Positions 32,138 to 41,598 of a stretch of 64,000 nt of DNA are shown here, in pieces. The notes under the pieces are model-generated. The model was not told the origin of the DNA, ran no database searches, and saw nothing but the letters and a program-made list of their open reading frames with translations. Numbering within the stretch: the first letter of the stretch is position 1; each line of letters begins with the position of its first letter. Position numbers and translations under genes: made by a program. Source of the DNA: an uncultured Clostridia bacterium (lineage in GTDB: Bacteria; Bacillota; Clostridia; Oscillospirales; Ruminococcaceae); the NCBI GenBank assembly GCA_947627465.1, contig CANQWD010000006.1, forward strand, positions 42,089 to 106,088, given 5' to 3'.

Positions 32138-33676
32138 ATGAAAAGAAATTTTACAGTAATATTATCGCTTGCCTTAACGGCGGGGTTGTTCGGCGGGTGT
32201 GCCGAAGCTCCAAATACAATTGAGGTAAGTTCCGCAGGTGTTGGGGAAAAGTCTGTCATAAGCGCTGCTTCTTTAAAATCAGTTGCTTCAAATTCGACGG
32301 TATCGAGCGTTAAATCATCAAATTATCAAAGCGCAAAATCAAGTGTTGGCGTTGTTGATTCACATTCTGTTCAATCTAATCCGATACCGAATATAATTCT
32401 GCCGAAAAAAGACGGAGAACAGCCGCAGAACGAGGATATTCCGCAAGAAAACAGCGTTGAGCATATTCCGTCCATAAACGAACCAACCGTTCAGCCGTCG
32501 GAAATCGAACAGCCGCCCGAATCGGAAAACTCCACGGAAAGCGAGAAACCGACCGAAAGCGAAACACCAAAGCCATGTTCTCCGAGTGGTACAAACAGCT
32601 ATCAAGCGCTGAATTACAGCGAGGTCAAGGGAATTTGGATATCATATCTCGAATTGGCGGGACTTCCGAGCGATACGGAAAGCGAGTTTGAAAACGCGGT
32701 CGGCACGGTTTTTGATAACTGCGCGGAATTGGGGATAAACACGGTGTTTGTCCATGTGCGCTCGCACGGCGACGCTTATTATAATTCCGAGATATATCCG
32801 AGAACGAAATACCTCGGCGGCGATTACGACCCGCTCTCCATTATGATCAAGGAAGCGCATAAGCGTTCTCTTTCGTTTCAGGCTTGGATAAATCCGCTTC
32901 GGGCGTGTTCCGTTGGCGATATCGAAAGGGAAAGCGGCTATAAGATCTACGATTGGGCGGGCGGTGAAAAACAGCTCGTTTCAGTCGGAGACTATTATTA
33001 CTTAAATCCCGCTTACGAGGAAGTTACGGACTTTATCGCTCAAGGCGCGTCCGAGATCGCCGCGAATTACGATGTGGACGGCGTTCATATCGACGATTAT
33101 TTTTACCCGACCACCGAGGAGTGGTTTGACAGCGCGGCATATAACGAAAGTTCGTATACTTCGCTTTCCGAATTTCGGCTCGCGAATTGCGACAGGCTGG
33201 TAAGTTCGCTCTACAAAGCGGTGAAGAACGCCAACAGTTCGGCGGTTTTCGGAGTAAGTCCGCAGGGAAATCTGCAAAACAACTACGCTTATATGTATGC
33301 CGACGTTGAAAAATGGTGTACACAAAGCGGATATTTAGATTACATAATGCCGCAGATATATTTCGGCTTCAAGAATTCCGCACAGCCGTTTGCAGATGTC
33401 GTTAAGGAATGGGATAACCTTGCTTCAAAGGGCGGCGTGCCGCTTATCGTGGGACTTTCGCCGTCGAAGATAGGCACCGAGGATACATGGGCGGGCGACG
33501 GAGAATACGAGTGGATAAACGACCAAGATATATTGAAACGTCAGTTTGCCGCAAGCCGTGAAGCACAAAGCTACGGTGGAGTTTGCCTATACAGTTATCA
33601 AAGTATTTTCAACGCGGACAGCGCAGTCAGCGAACAAGTAGATAAAGAAATTGACGCGCTTAAAACGATATTTTGA
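32138..33676 (+). CDS. GHL10/DUF187-type glycosyl-hydrolase-like lipoprotein
   Basis: A 512-residue surface lipoprotein. The lipobox is FGGC with Cys21. Residues about 22-150 are a low-complexity Ser/Pro/Glu-rich linker (SENSTESEKPTESETP). The catalytic-like TIM barrel starts at VKGIWISYLELAGL (about 165) and includes GINTVFVHVRSHGDAYYNS, FQAWINPLRA, YYLNPAYEEV, VDGVHIDDYFYP and YIMPQIYFGF. This is the family-10-like glycosylhydrolase (DUF187) pattern, which acts on cell-wall or exopolysaccharide glycans. The next gene, 32 bases downstream, encodes a second protein with a related N-terminal domain. Confidence 0.88.
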   Translation: MKRNFTVILSLALTAGLFGGCAEAPNTIEVSSAGVGEKSVISAASLKSVASNSTVSSVKSSNYQSAKSSVGVVDSHSVQSNPIPNIILPKKDGEQPQNEDIPQENSVEHIPSINEPTVQPSEIEQPPESENSTESEKPTESETPKPCSPSGTNSYQALNYSEVKGIWISYLELAGLPSDTESEFENAVGTVFDNCAELGINTVFVHVRSHGDAYYNSEIYPRTKYLGGDYDPLSIMIKEAHKRSLSFQAWINPLRACSVGDIERESGYKIYDWAGGEKQLVSVGDYYYLNPAYEEVTDFIAQGASEIAANYDVDGVHIDDYFYPTTEEWFDSAAYNESSYTSLSEFRLANCDRLVSSLYKAVKNANSSAVFGVSPQGNLQNNYAYMYADVEKWCTQSGYLDYIMPQIYFGFKNSAQPFADVVKEWDNLASKGGVPLIVGLSPSKIGTEDTWAGDGEYEWINDQDILKRQFAASREAQSYGGVCLYSYQSIFNADSAVSEQVDKEIDALKTIF

Positions 33677-33708
33677 TTTTATAACAGATATAAAAATGGG
33701 GATTTTTT

Positions 33709-36657
33709 ATGAAAAGAATAATAAGGGGAAGTTTGGCGGCGTTATTGTCGTTAAGCATGATTTGGGGAACAGCTTCGGCGCAGAATACTTCGGAAAGGAC
33801 GGCTTCTCAAGACGAGCAGGCGGTTCAAGCTCCCGCGCCGAGTAACGAATTGGTTGAAAAGCCTAAGCCCGCGGAACGTAAGATCACCTTGCCGAACGGC
33901 ATGCGTGCTGTTTTTGCCGCACCCGAAACGGATTTTCCGCTTAAGAAAGCGGATTTTGGGGAATTTTATAAAAACATAAAATCACTCGGAATGAATGCGG
34001 TGATCATTGAAACCACTTCCGAGGATAAGGATTATTACGACGCAGAGCTTGACGGAACCAAGTCCGATATTATCAATTTGGCAGTCAATGCCGCACGAAA
34101 AGCGAATTTAACGGCTTACGTCACTCTTGATGTGAACTCTATGCTGAAAAAAGTCGAAAAGCAAGGCGGCGGACTGAAGTCGGGATTTACAGCCGCGGCG
34201 CACAAATTCGCGATGAAATACAACTGCGACGGCATTTTGCTGTGCGATTATTACACGTACGACACGTCCGAAGCATACGCCGAATATCTGCGCTCCGGTT
34301 CGGGTATCGGTTATGAAAACTGGCTTTACGAAACCAATCAATACATTATTAGAACGCTTTCCGAGGTTATTAAAAAGTCGTCGAACACTGCCGCGGTGGG
34401 GCTTATAGTCGATAATATGTGGGCGAATTCCTCGGACAACCCCCAAGGTTCCGAAACGGACGATAAACTTCAGGCGCTGTATGATGGACATTGCGACACA
34501 AAAAAATATATCGAGAGCGGATACGCGGATTTCGTTATGCTGAAAGCTTACGGCTCCACAAGCGACAGTTCTTTGAATTTTGAGAACGTTGTCTCGTGGT
34601 GGGACGAGCTGGATAAGAAGAACGACGTTAAAACTTACGTTTGCCATTTAAACGAGAGAATAGGCGAATATTCGGGTTGGAATGAGGATCAGCTTTTGCA
34701 GCAGCTCACCGTTTTAAAGGATATCGGCGGCAGCGTTTGCGGAAGCGCGTTCAACTCGCTGTCCGCGCTTAACCGAAACACTCTGCAAAGCACCGAAACG
34801 CTTCAAAAATTCTACGCGGATAAGATAAATACGGACACGCTTTTCGAGGAACTGAAAATGACGTCGCCGTCGGAGCTTGATTTTGTCACTTATGATTCAA
34901 CCGTGAATTTTATGGGAACGTTCGACGAGAATTTCGACGTTTATTTTGACGGTGAAAAAGTCGAACTGAACGAAGCGGGCAACTTCCTTATAAGAAAAGA
35001 TCTTGATATCGGCGTGAATAATTTCACGATCGAACACAAGGGCAAGAAATATGAGTATTCGATAGAACGCCGTGTGGACGTGCTTACTTCGATTTACAGC
35101 ATGGGCGGCATAACCGTTGAGGGCGGCACCAAACTTTCGTTTACGGCTGTGGCTTACAGCGGCGCGGACGTTTATGTAAGCGTTGGCGGAGAATCGATAA
35201 GGCTTTACGAAAAAGGCACCTCGGAGCTTGTGGACGCGGGCAGCTCTTATTCGGAGTTTGTGGGATATTATACAGTCGGTGACGGCATTGTGGGCGAGGA
35301 GCAATATCTCGGCGACATCAGCTACTACGCGGCTTACGGAGGCTATGACGAATCCGCGTGGGGCGGCAGCGTTACGATAGCCGCGAAACCCGAGCCGCCG
35401 AAAACGCCCGTCAATTATGAGATCGATCCCGATCAGGAAAATGTCGGCACGGGCGAGGTCGTCGGAACTATCGACCCGATATGCACCGAAGAGGACGATG
35501 TTACTTATGTAAAAGTGCTGAACGATTTCACGGACGTTCTCGACCCTATGACAACGGGTCATATCCCGTCGCCCGAGTTTTCGCAAATGCCTGCGGGAAC
35601 GCTTGATTATTACAGATCGTATTCGGACGGATATTATATCACGACCTCGGGCAAACGTTATTTGGAGGATTATGTGACAACGTTTGACGACACGGGCTTG
35701 GGTTATAACGCGCTTACCGTAAACTCCATAGGCGACAGCGGCGGCAAGAGCTTTATAAATATAAGTATGGACTACAAATCGTCGTTCAATGTAAACACCT
35801 CTCAAACTTATGTTGAGGGTTACGAGGGTCCTTTCGGGGTCGTGGACTTTAACGCGGAGTACGTTTACGTAACGTTCGATAATGTTACTTCAGTCACAAA
35901 GCTTCCCGATTTCAACTCTTGCACGCTTTTCAGCGCGGGGGAGTGGTCGACGGTGGAGATTGACGGAATACCGAAATTCCGCTTAACGCTTACGCTTCGT
36001 CAAGCGGGAATTTACAGCGGAATGGACGCGTATTACAACGACGACGGCTGCCTTATGCTGACGTTTGGCATTCCTACGGCGACTTTAAGCGGCAAAACGA
36101 TAGTAGTAAGTCCCGGACACGGCGTTGACGGCGACCATTTTGACCTGGGAGCTATCGGACAGGTAAGCGAACAGGAAATAAATCTCGCTGTTGCGAAAAA
36201 GCTGACGACGCAGCTTGAGAAAATGGGTGCGACAGTTGTTCGGCTTGAAACCGAAAGCGTTGATATTTACGACCGTGACAGACCCAAAGTCGCTCGGCAA
36301 TACGGAGCGGATATGTACCTTGAGCTGCATTGCAACAGTTCTTCAAGTTCTGACGCTTCAGGCTGCGAGGTCTATTATTTCACGCCGTGGTCGCAGCCTT
36401 TGGCTAAGGCTGTGAACGATAATCTGGGCAGCTTCTTTGACGGAGTTTACAGCGACGGAACAAGCAGCGCCCGCGGCGATAAGTACAGCTACTATTGGTA
36501 CACGCTTGAACAAGGCTTCCCGTCTGTGCTTGTAGAAATGGGATTTGTTTCCAACGACACAGAATGCCTTATTATGGCTAATTCCAAAAACCAAACCAAA
36601 ATGGCAAAGGCGATAGCCGACGGCGTTTATGAATATTTTGCCAGAAGCGATCTGTAA
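33709..36657 (+). CDS. Secreted glycosyl-hydrolase-like domain fused to N-acetylmuramoyl-L-alanine amidase
   Basis: A 982-residue exported protein. A signal peptide (about 1-24, ending SASA) is followed by a TIM-barrel-like domain (about 60-370) distantly resembling the previous gene (KSLGMNAVIIETTS, KYNCDGILLCDYYTYD, SGYADFVMLKAYG). Beta-rich linkers span about 385-770. The C-terminal Amidase_3 domain (about 790-978) shows the zinc ligands in SPGHGVDGD, QEINLAVAKKL and LELHCNSS, and the catalytic glutamate in VEMGFVSND. It would cleave the peptide from muramic acid in peptidoglycan. The tandem arrangement suggests a two-protein wall-remodelling unit. Confidence 0.9.
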   Translation: MKRIIRGSLAALLSLSMIWGTASAQNTSERTASQDEQAVQAPAPSNELVEKPKPAERKITLPNGMRAVFAAPETDFPLKKADFGEFYKNIKSLGMNAVIIETTSEDKDYYDAELDGTKSDIINLAVNAARKANLTAYVTLDVNSMLKKVEKQGGGLKSGFTAAAHKFAMKYNCDGILLCDYYTYDTSEAYAEYLRSGSGIGYENWLYETNQYIIRTLSEVIKKSSNTAAVGLIVDNMWANSSDNPQGSETDDKLQALYDGHCDTKKYIESGYADFVMLKAYGSTSDSSLNFENVVSWWDELDKKNDVKTYVCHLNERIGEYSGWNEDQLLQQLTVLKDIGGSVCGSAFNSLSALNRNTLQSTETLQKFYADKINTDTLFEELKMTSPSELDFVTYDSTVNFMGTFDENFDVYFDGEKVELNEAGNFLIRKDLDIGVNNFTIEHKGKKYEYSIERRVDVLTSIYSMGGITVEGGTKLSFTAVAYSGADVYVSVGGESIRLYEKGTSELVDAGSSYSEFVGYYTVGDGIVGEEQYLGDISYYAAYGGYDESAWGGSVTIAAKPEPPKTPVNYEIDPDQENVGTGEVVGTIDPICTEEDDVTYVKVLNDFTDVLDPMTTGHIPSPEFSQMPAGTLDYYRSYSDGYYITTSGKRYLEDYVTTFDDTGLGYNALTVNSIGDSGGKSFINISMDYKSSFNVNTSQTYVEGYEGPFGVVDFNAEYVYVTFDNVTSVTKLPDFNSCTLFSAGEWSTVEIDGIPKFRLTLTLRQAGIYSGMDAYYNDDGCLMLTFGIPTATLSGKTIVVSPGHGVDGDHFDLGAIGQVSEQEINLAVAKKLTTQLEKMGATVVRLETESVDIYDRDRPKVARQYGADMYLELHCNSSSSSDASGCEVYYFTPWSQPLAKAVNDNLGSFFDGVYSDGTSSARGDKYSYYWYTLEQGFPSVLVEMGFVSNDTECLIMANSKNQTKMAKAIADGVYEYFARSDL

Positions 36658-36671
36658 TACTGATTTGTAAT

Positions 36672-36827
36672 TAATACTATTTCCCGATTGAAAATAGACA
36701 AAGATTTGCGAGGATGATTTTTGCATGACAAGGAGGAGGACGAAGCAAGGCTGACGCCTTGCGAGGACGACAACGCAGTATTGCAAAAATCAGACCGCAA
36801 AGATTGTCTATTTTCTGTCGGGTATTA
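36672..36827. mobile_element. MITE-like element with AAAATAGACAA inverted ends
   Basis: Left end TAATACTATTTCCCGATTGA(AAATAGACAA) and right end TTGTCTATTTTCTGTCGGGTATTA form imperfect inverted repeats. It encodes no protein. Bases 36736-36770 are identical over 35 bases to part of MITE copy A, showing exchange between element families. It directly abuts the next element, sharing the TA at 36826-36827. Together the two occupy most of the 524-base gap before mscL. Confidence 0.65.
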
Positions 36828-37016
36828 GGGCGTGTTCACATTACCCGAAATGCTCGGATTGCGAAGCGATTTTTTCGCAAAACGAGGAAAAAATCCGCAG
36901 ACATACTGTATGTATTTCAAGGATTTTTGACGAAGTTAATGCGCGCATTATGCGCTACGCGCAAAACGCTAAATTCGCCGCAAGACGGGCGTTGAGCGGT
37001 AATGTGAACACGCCCT
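36827..37016. mobile_element. MITE with perfect 18-bp inverted ends and TA flanks
   Basis: GGGCGTGTTCACATTACC at the left and its exact reverse complement at the right, bounded by TA on both sides (36826-36827 and 37016-37017). A TA duplication is the hallmark of IS630/Tc1-mariner transposition. It is 190 bases long with no coding capacity, so it would need a transposase acting in trans. Confidence 0.82.
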
Positions 37017-37141
37017 AGTATAAAGTATAGTCTAACATTTGTGTTATTGTCGGGCATTGGGGTTAATCTATTGGCTGCATTTTGATTGTAAATCGGTATA
37101 ATATGCCTGCGTGTGTACAGCGCGGCGTTTAATATATAAAA

Positions 37142-37171
37142 CTCCCCGTTCTAAATAAAGAACGGGGAGCG
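37142..37171 (-). terminator. Terminator of mscL
   Basis: CTCCCCGTTC and GAACGGGGAG with an eight-base loop. On the minus strand it is followed by TTTTATATATT. Confidence 0.8.
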
Positions 37172-37181
37172 TGTTATGTAA

Positions 37182-37688
37182 TTATTCTTTTACCGTTGCC
37201 TCGGCGTTTTCTTCAAGAAGCTCTTTTGCCTTTTCCGCGCCGCCGTCTGTTTTAAGCAGATCGCGTATCTCGGTGAGAAGAACTATCTGCGGGTCGGGAG
37301 CAGGCTCGGGTTCCGGCTCGGGTTCGGGTTCACCCTTTTTCTTCTTTTTGTGACCCAAATCCATGAGTTTATTCATTCCTTTAAGCAATAGGAACAGCAC
37401 CAGCGCCATTATCAAAAAGTTTATCACCGCCGAAAGGAATGCGCCATAGTTGAACTCAACGCCGTTGATCTTGAACGAACCGCCGATTATCATCGGGTTG
37501 CCGTTCTCGTCGTGCTTAACGCCGCCCGTTACCAATGCGATAAGCGGATTGATGAAGTTGGTAGTCAGCGAAGTGACGATAGCTTGAAACGCGCCGCCTA
37601 TGATTACTCCGACTGCCATACTCATTGCGTTGCCCTTTATGGCAAACTCCTTGAATTCTTCGAGAAAATTCTTCAAAAATTTCTTCAT
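37182..37688 (-). CDS. mscL: Large-conductance mechanosensitive channel MscL
   Basis: A 168-residue MscL. It opens under membrane tension to release solutes in hypo-osmotic shock. KNFLEEFKEFAIKGNAMSMAVGVIIGGAFQAIVTSL is the amphipathic N-helix and TM1, the loop contains NGNPMIIGGSFKINGVEFNYGAF, and TM2 is VINFLIMALVLFLLLKGMNKL. Between TM2 and the C-terminal helix is an unusual insert, KKKKKGEPEPEPEPEPAPDP, making it longer than the usual 130-150 residues. ATG 37688 is chosen, nine bases after AGGA, because the tracked start 37739 adds non-family residues. Confidence 0.94.
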   Translation of the reverse strand: MKKFLKNFLEEFKEFAIKGNAMSMAVGVIIGGAFQAIVTSLTTNFINPLIALVTGGVKHDENGNPMIIGGSFKINGVEFNYGAFLSAVINFLIMALVLFLLLKGMNKLMDLGHKKKKKGEPEPEPEPEPAPDPQIVLLTEIRDLLKTDGGAEKAKELLEENAEATVKE

Positions 37689-37745
37689 TTTCACTTGTCC
37701 TTTCATAGTTTTTCGCCCCAAAGGGGCATTATGTGACACAATGAA

Positions 37746-37774
37746 ATTTTACCACAAAATGTGTGTTTTGTCAA
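37746..37774 (-). promoter_or_regulatory. mscL promoter
   Basis: Minus-strand TTGACA (37774-37769), 17 bases, TAAAAT (37751-37746). It lies immediately after the uvrA stop codon. Confidence 0.75.
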
Positions 37775-37775
37775 C

Positions 37776-40604
37776 CTATTTTTCCAACATTCTCTTTAAA
37801 TACTCACCTGTGTAAGATTTTTTTACTTTGGCAATTTGCTCCGGAGTGCCTTTGGCGATAACCGTGCCGCCGTTGTCGCCGCCCTCGGGACCCATATCTA
37901 TGATGTAGTCGGCGGATTTGATAACGTCGAGATTGTGCTCGATAACAAGAACCGTGTTGCCCGCGTCCGTCAGCCGCTGTAAAATGTTGATAAGCTTCTG
38001 AACGTCCGCGGAGTGAAGACCCGTTGTCGGCTCGTCAAGAATGTAAATCGTCTTACCCGTGGAACGTTTTGAAAGCTCCGTCGCGAGTTTAATTCTTTGC
38101 GCTTCGCCGCCCGAAAGTGTAGTGGACGACTGTCCTATCTTGATATATCCCAATCCCACTTCTTCCAAGGTTTTCAGCTTGTTGTAAATTCGCGGAATAT
38201 TCGCGAAAAACTCTACGCCCTCCGAAACCGTCATTTCCAAAACGTCGTAGATATTTTTGTCCTTGTACTTGACTTCCAGCGTTTCGCGGTTGTAGTGGTG
38301 CCCTTTGCACACCTCGCACGGCACGAAAATATCAGGCAAAAAGTGCATTTCGATTTTGAGGATGCCGTCGCCCTCGCAGGCCTCGCAACGTCCGCCCTTT
38401 ACGTTGAACGAAAACCGCCCCGCCTTGTAGCCGCGCGTTTTCGCGTCGGTCGTCTGCGCGAACAGTTCGCGTATCTCGGTGAACACACCCGTGTAAGTTG
38501 CGGGATTGGAGCGCGGCGTTCTGCCGATAGGGGATTGGTCTATCATAATTACTTTGTCTAAATTTTCGAGACCTTCCATTTTTTTGAATTTTCCCGCGCG
38601 GACGCGCCCTTTATTCAGCTTGCCGAACAGGTGCTTGTAAATAACTTCGTTGACAAGCGAACTTTTTCCGCTGCCCGAAACTCCTGTAACGCAAGTGAAA
38701 ACGCCGATAGGAATATCTACGTCGATCTTTTTGAGATTGTTTTCCTCCGCGCCTATTACCTTAAGCCAACGATCGTCGGGTTTGCGGCGGTTTTCGGGAA
38801 CGGGTATCTTCAGTTTACCGCTTAAATACTGTCCCGTCACGGATTTTCTGCACTTTAAAATTCCTTTAGCGTCGCCGCTGTAAACAACATTTCCGCCGTG
38901 AACTCCCGCCGCGGGTCCGATATCGACTATCCAGTCGGCGGCGCGCATAGTGTCCTCATCGTGCTCGACTACGATAAGCGTGTTTCCGAGGTCGCGGAGA
39001 TTTTTTAAAGTAGCGATCAGCTTGTCGTTGTCGCGCTGATGAAGCCCGATAGACGGCTCGTCCAAGATGTAAAGAACGCCAGTAAGCGCACTGCCAATCT
39101 GCGTTGCAAGACGTATTCGCTGACTTTCGCCGCCCGAAAGCGTTCCCGCGTTTCGCGACAGCGTGAGATATTCCAAGCCCACGCTTTTGAGAAATCCGAG
39201 CCGCGCTTTTATTTCTTTCAGAATTTGTCCCGCTATCATTTGATCGCGTTCGGAAAGTTTCAAGTCGTCGATAAATTTCAGCGCGTTAACCACGGACATC
39301 TGCGTAAACTCGTAAATATTCAAGCCGCCGACCGTAACCGCCAAAGCCGTGTCGTTAAGCCGTTTGCCGTGACATTTCGGACATTCGACGTCGCTCATAA
39401 AATCTTCGAGAGCGTCGCGCGCGTACATTCCGACCTGCGCGTCGTTGTAACGCCGCTGTAAATTATTGGCAACGCCCTCAAAGTCTGTATAATACGAGCC
39501 GCCGCCTTGATTGCGCGGTCTTTTTATGAGTATCTTCTCGCCGTTCGTGCCGTACAGAAGTTCTTTGTATGCCTTTTTCGGTATCTTTGAGAGCGGCTCG
39601 TCAACGGAAAAACCGTGCCGTTCAGCAAGCGCGTCAAAGTACATAGCAGCTATGGAACCCTCGTTGTAAGTCCAGCCGTAGCCCTTTATTGCGCCGTCCT
39701 TTATCGACAGGTCGGGGTTCGGGATAATCAAATCGGGGTCTATTCTGCGGTAACTGCCTATGCCCGTACACTCCGGGCAAGCGCCGAACGGATTGTTGAA
39801 CGAGAACATTCGCGGCACAAGCTCCTCAACCGAAACGCCGTGCTCGGGGCAGGCGTAGCTTTGCGAAAAATGAAGCTCCTCGCCGTCGATTATATCAATA
39901 TAAACAAGTCCGCCCGTGAGCGCCCCCGCCGTTTCGATACTCTCTGAAAGGCGCGATTTTATGCCGTCTTTTATCACAAGGCGGTCTACTATTATTTCAA
40001 TGGAGTGCTTGATATTCTTTTCGAGCGTTATTTTCTCTGATAAGTCGTAGGTTATGCCGTCCACTCGAACTCTCGCGTAGCCCGACTTCCGCGCATTCTC
40101 GAATTCCTTTTTGTACTCGCCCTTACGTCCGCGAACTATCGGAGCGAGCACCTGAAATTTCGTTTTTTCGGGTAATTCGAGAACCTTATCGACTATCTCA
40201 TCAACGGTCTGTTGTTTTATCTCCCGACCGCATACGGGGCAGTGGGGAATGCCGATACGCGCGTACATCAGTCGCAGATAGTCGTAAATCTCCGTGACCG
40301 TGCCGACTGTCGAGCGCGGGTTTTTGGACGTGGTTTTCTGATCTATCGAGATAGCGGGGGAAAGCCCGTCAATGCTGTCCACGTCGGGTTTTTCCATTTG
40401 TCCGAGAAACTGCCGCGCGTAGCTTGAAAGGCTCTCCATATAGCGGCGCTGTCCGTCCGCAAAAATCGTGTCAAACGCCAGCGATGATTTTCCCGAACCG
40501 GAAACGCCCGTAAGCACGACCAGCTTATCACGCGGGATAGTTACGTCGATATTATTGAGGTTGTGCTCCCGAGCGCCCTTTATTACTATTTTATCATTTG
40601 CCAT
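37776..40604 (-). CDS. uvrA: Excinuclease ABC subunit A
   Basis: A 942-residue UvrA, the damage-scanning ATPase of nucleotide excision repair. Two ABC modules are visible: Walker [14 protein letters not shown] near residue 33 and [13 protein letters not shown] in the second half, signature motifs [13 protein letters not shown] and [13 protein letters not shown], and Walker [12 protein letters not shown] and [11 protein letters not shown]. Zinc fingers are CPVCG/CPEH..CPEC in module one and CEACEG..CEVC in module two. ATG 40604 follows TAGGAG. It has its own promoter, just downstream of the tiny Cys-rich gene. Confidence 0.98.
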   Translation of the reverse strand: MANDKIVIKGAREHNLNNIDVTIPRDKLVVLTGVSGSGKSSLAFDTIFADGQRRYMESLSSYARQFLGQMEKPDVDSIDGLSPAISIDQKTTSKNPRSTVGTVTEIYDYLRLMYARIGIPHCPVCGREIKQQTVDEIVDKVLELPEKTKFQVLAPIVRGRKGEYKKEFENARKSGYARVRVDGITYDLSEKITLEKNIKHSIEIIVDRLVIKDGIKSRLSESIETAGALTGGLVYIDIIDGEELHFSQSYACPEHGVSVEELVPRMFSFNNPFGACPECTGIGSYRRIDPDLIIPNPDLSIKDGAIKGYGWTYNEGSIAAMYFDALAERHGFSVDEPLSKIPKKAYKELLYGTNGEKILIKRPRNQGGGSYYTDFEGVANNLQRRYNDAQVGMYARDALEDFMSDVECPKCHGKRLNDTALAVTVGGLNIYEFTQMSVVNALKFIDDLKLSERDQMIAGQILKEIKARLGFLKSVGLEYLTLSRNAGTLSGGESQRIRLATQIGSALTGVLYILDEPSIGLHQRDNDKLIATLKNLRDLGNTLIVVEHDEDTMRAADWIVDIGPAAGVHGGNVVYSGDAKGILKCRKSVTGQYLSGKLKIPVPENRRKPDDRWLKVIGAEENNLKKIDVDIPIGVFTCVTGVSGSGKSSLVNEVIYKHLFGKLNKGRVRAGKFKKMEGLENLDKVIMIDQSPIGRTPRSNPATYTGVFTEIRELFAQTTDAKTRGYKAGRFSFNVKGGRCEACEGDGILKIEMHFLPDIFVPCEVCKGHHYNRETLEVKYKDKNIYDVLEMTVSEGVEFFANIPRIYNKLKTLEEVGLGYIKIGQSSTTLSGGEAQRIKLATELSKRSTGKTIYILDEPTTGLHSADVQKLINILQRLTDAGNTVLVIEHNLDVIKSADYIIDMGPEGGDNGGTVIAKGTPEQIAKVKKSYTGEYLKRMLEK

Positions 40605-40653
40605 TTTTGTCTCCTAAAAAATCAATGCAAGGTTTTATGTTTTCCGCAAATTC

Positions 40654-40682
40654 ATTATATCACATTTTGGTGAATTTGTCAA
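40654..40682 (-). promoter_or_regulatory. uvrA promoter
   Basis: Minus-strand TTGACA (40682-40677), 17 bases, TATAAT (40659-40654), a perfect consensus. The -35 overlaps the stop codon of the small upstream gene at 40679. No SOS box was noticed. Confidence 0.82.
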
Positions 40683-40837
40683 GCCTTGTTTTGATAATGT
40701 AATTTTCGGTATTCTTCCGCAAACCGCGTAAGCTTGTAAACGCCGTTTTCACGGCAGCCTTTGCCGCCGCCGTCGTGAAAAAATCCGCAGGTTTCGCAAT
40801 TGCCGCCGCAAGGAGTGACCTTTGAAAAATCCGTCAT
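40679..40837 (-). CDS. 52-residue Cys-rich protein, DUF3795-like start
   Basis: A gene missed by the ORF track. The product [20 protein letters not shown]... has five cysteines in a CxxxC-xx-C pattern followed by GKGCRENG, resembling the beginning of the DUF3795 zinc-finger-like family, then a basic helix (LTRFAEEYRKLHYQNKA). It is shorter than family members, so it may be a minimal or truncated form. Its ATG overlaps the stop of the CPBP gene (ATGA), with AAAGGAG upstream, which strongly supports translation. It probably once followed uvrB directly. Confidence 0.7.
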   Translation of the reverse strand: MTDFSKVTPCGGNCETCGFFHDGGGKGCRENGVYKLTRFAEEYRKLHYQNKA

Positions 40838-41598
40838 TCCTGTAACTCCTTTACCCGGTCGCGCAAAGCGGAGCCTTTCCGTATCATAATCACGCAGAGC
40901 AATGCCGAAACGATCCCCGCGGCAATTGCGATTATAAGCTGAACGGTAAAATCCGTTCCGTTCAGCGCGTCGGGTATAAGTCCTCCGAGATTTCCCGCAA
41001 GATGAGCCGCAATTGCCGAAAAAAGAGAACCGGTTTTTTCATACGCAAGACTGAAGATCAGTCCGCCGAGCATAGCGTGAACAGCCGTTATGATACTGCC
41101 TGTCATCAAATGAACCGCTCCGAACAAAACCGCGCTTATGAGAACGGACGGAACAGCTTTCAAGGCTCGGCGCAGCTCCGTCATAATCATACCGCGGAAT
41201 ACAAATTCCTCGGTGATCGGCGCGATAACGTAGATCGCCGCGATATATGCCGCAACGCTGTTTCCCACCGTATCCGTCATTTCGCCCGTCAGAACCTTTG
41301 GGATAGGTAAAATCTCCTGAAATGTGCTTGAAAAAACAGAAAAGCAAAATCCCGCGCCGACAGGGAGAAGAAACGCGGTAATCGGTGCACCGACAAGCCT
41401 GCATTTTTCGGTGATTTTCACTTTTCGCAGCTTTAAAATCACAACGGCGGAAATAAGGTAAATAAGCTGCGCCACGCCGCTGATAAGCGAGATGTGATCG
41501 TTCGGGTTATCGAATAACATCATAGCCGCCGAAGAAATCACACCTATAACCAGCACAAATGATAACGCAATGAGAGCCGCTTTTAATACTTTTTTCAT
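40834..41598 (-). CDS. CPBP family intramembrane glutamic protease (copy 2)
   Basis: A 254-residue polytopic CPBP protein. The active-site motif is EEFVFRG in [19 protein letters not shown] (about residues 129-135), the second motif is FGAVHLMTG, and a third helix has AIAAHLAGN. The substrate is unknown. The start overlaps the uvrB stop (ATGA). Strikingly, its last residues RDRVKELQE and the underlying DNA repeat the end of uvrB (RDRIKELQE), including the AAAGGAG ribosome binding site for the next gene. It appears to have been inserted between uvrB and the Cys-rich gene. Confidence 0.88.
   Translation of the reverse strand: MKKVLKAALIALSFVLVIGVISSAAMMLFDNPNDHISLISGVAQLIYLISAVVILKLRKVKITEKCRLVGAPITAFLLPVGAGFCFSVFSSTFQEILPIPKVLTGEMTDTVGNSVAAYIAAIYVIAPITEEFVFRGMIMTELRRALKAVPSVLISAVLFGAVHLMTGSIITAVHAMLGGLIFSLAYEKTGSLFSAIAAHLAGNLGGLIPDALNGTDFTVQLIIAIAAGIVSALLCVIMIRKGSALRDRVKELQE

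Noticed and set aside
34897-35805. 302-residue minus-strand ORF opposite the amidase gene
   Set aside because: Shadow frame inside a coding sequence with clear domains on the other strand.
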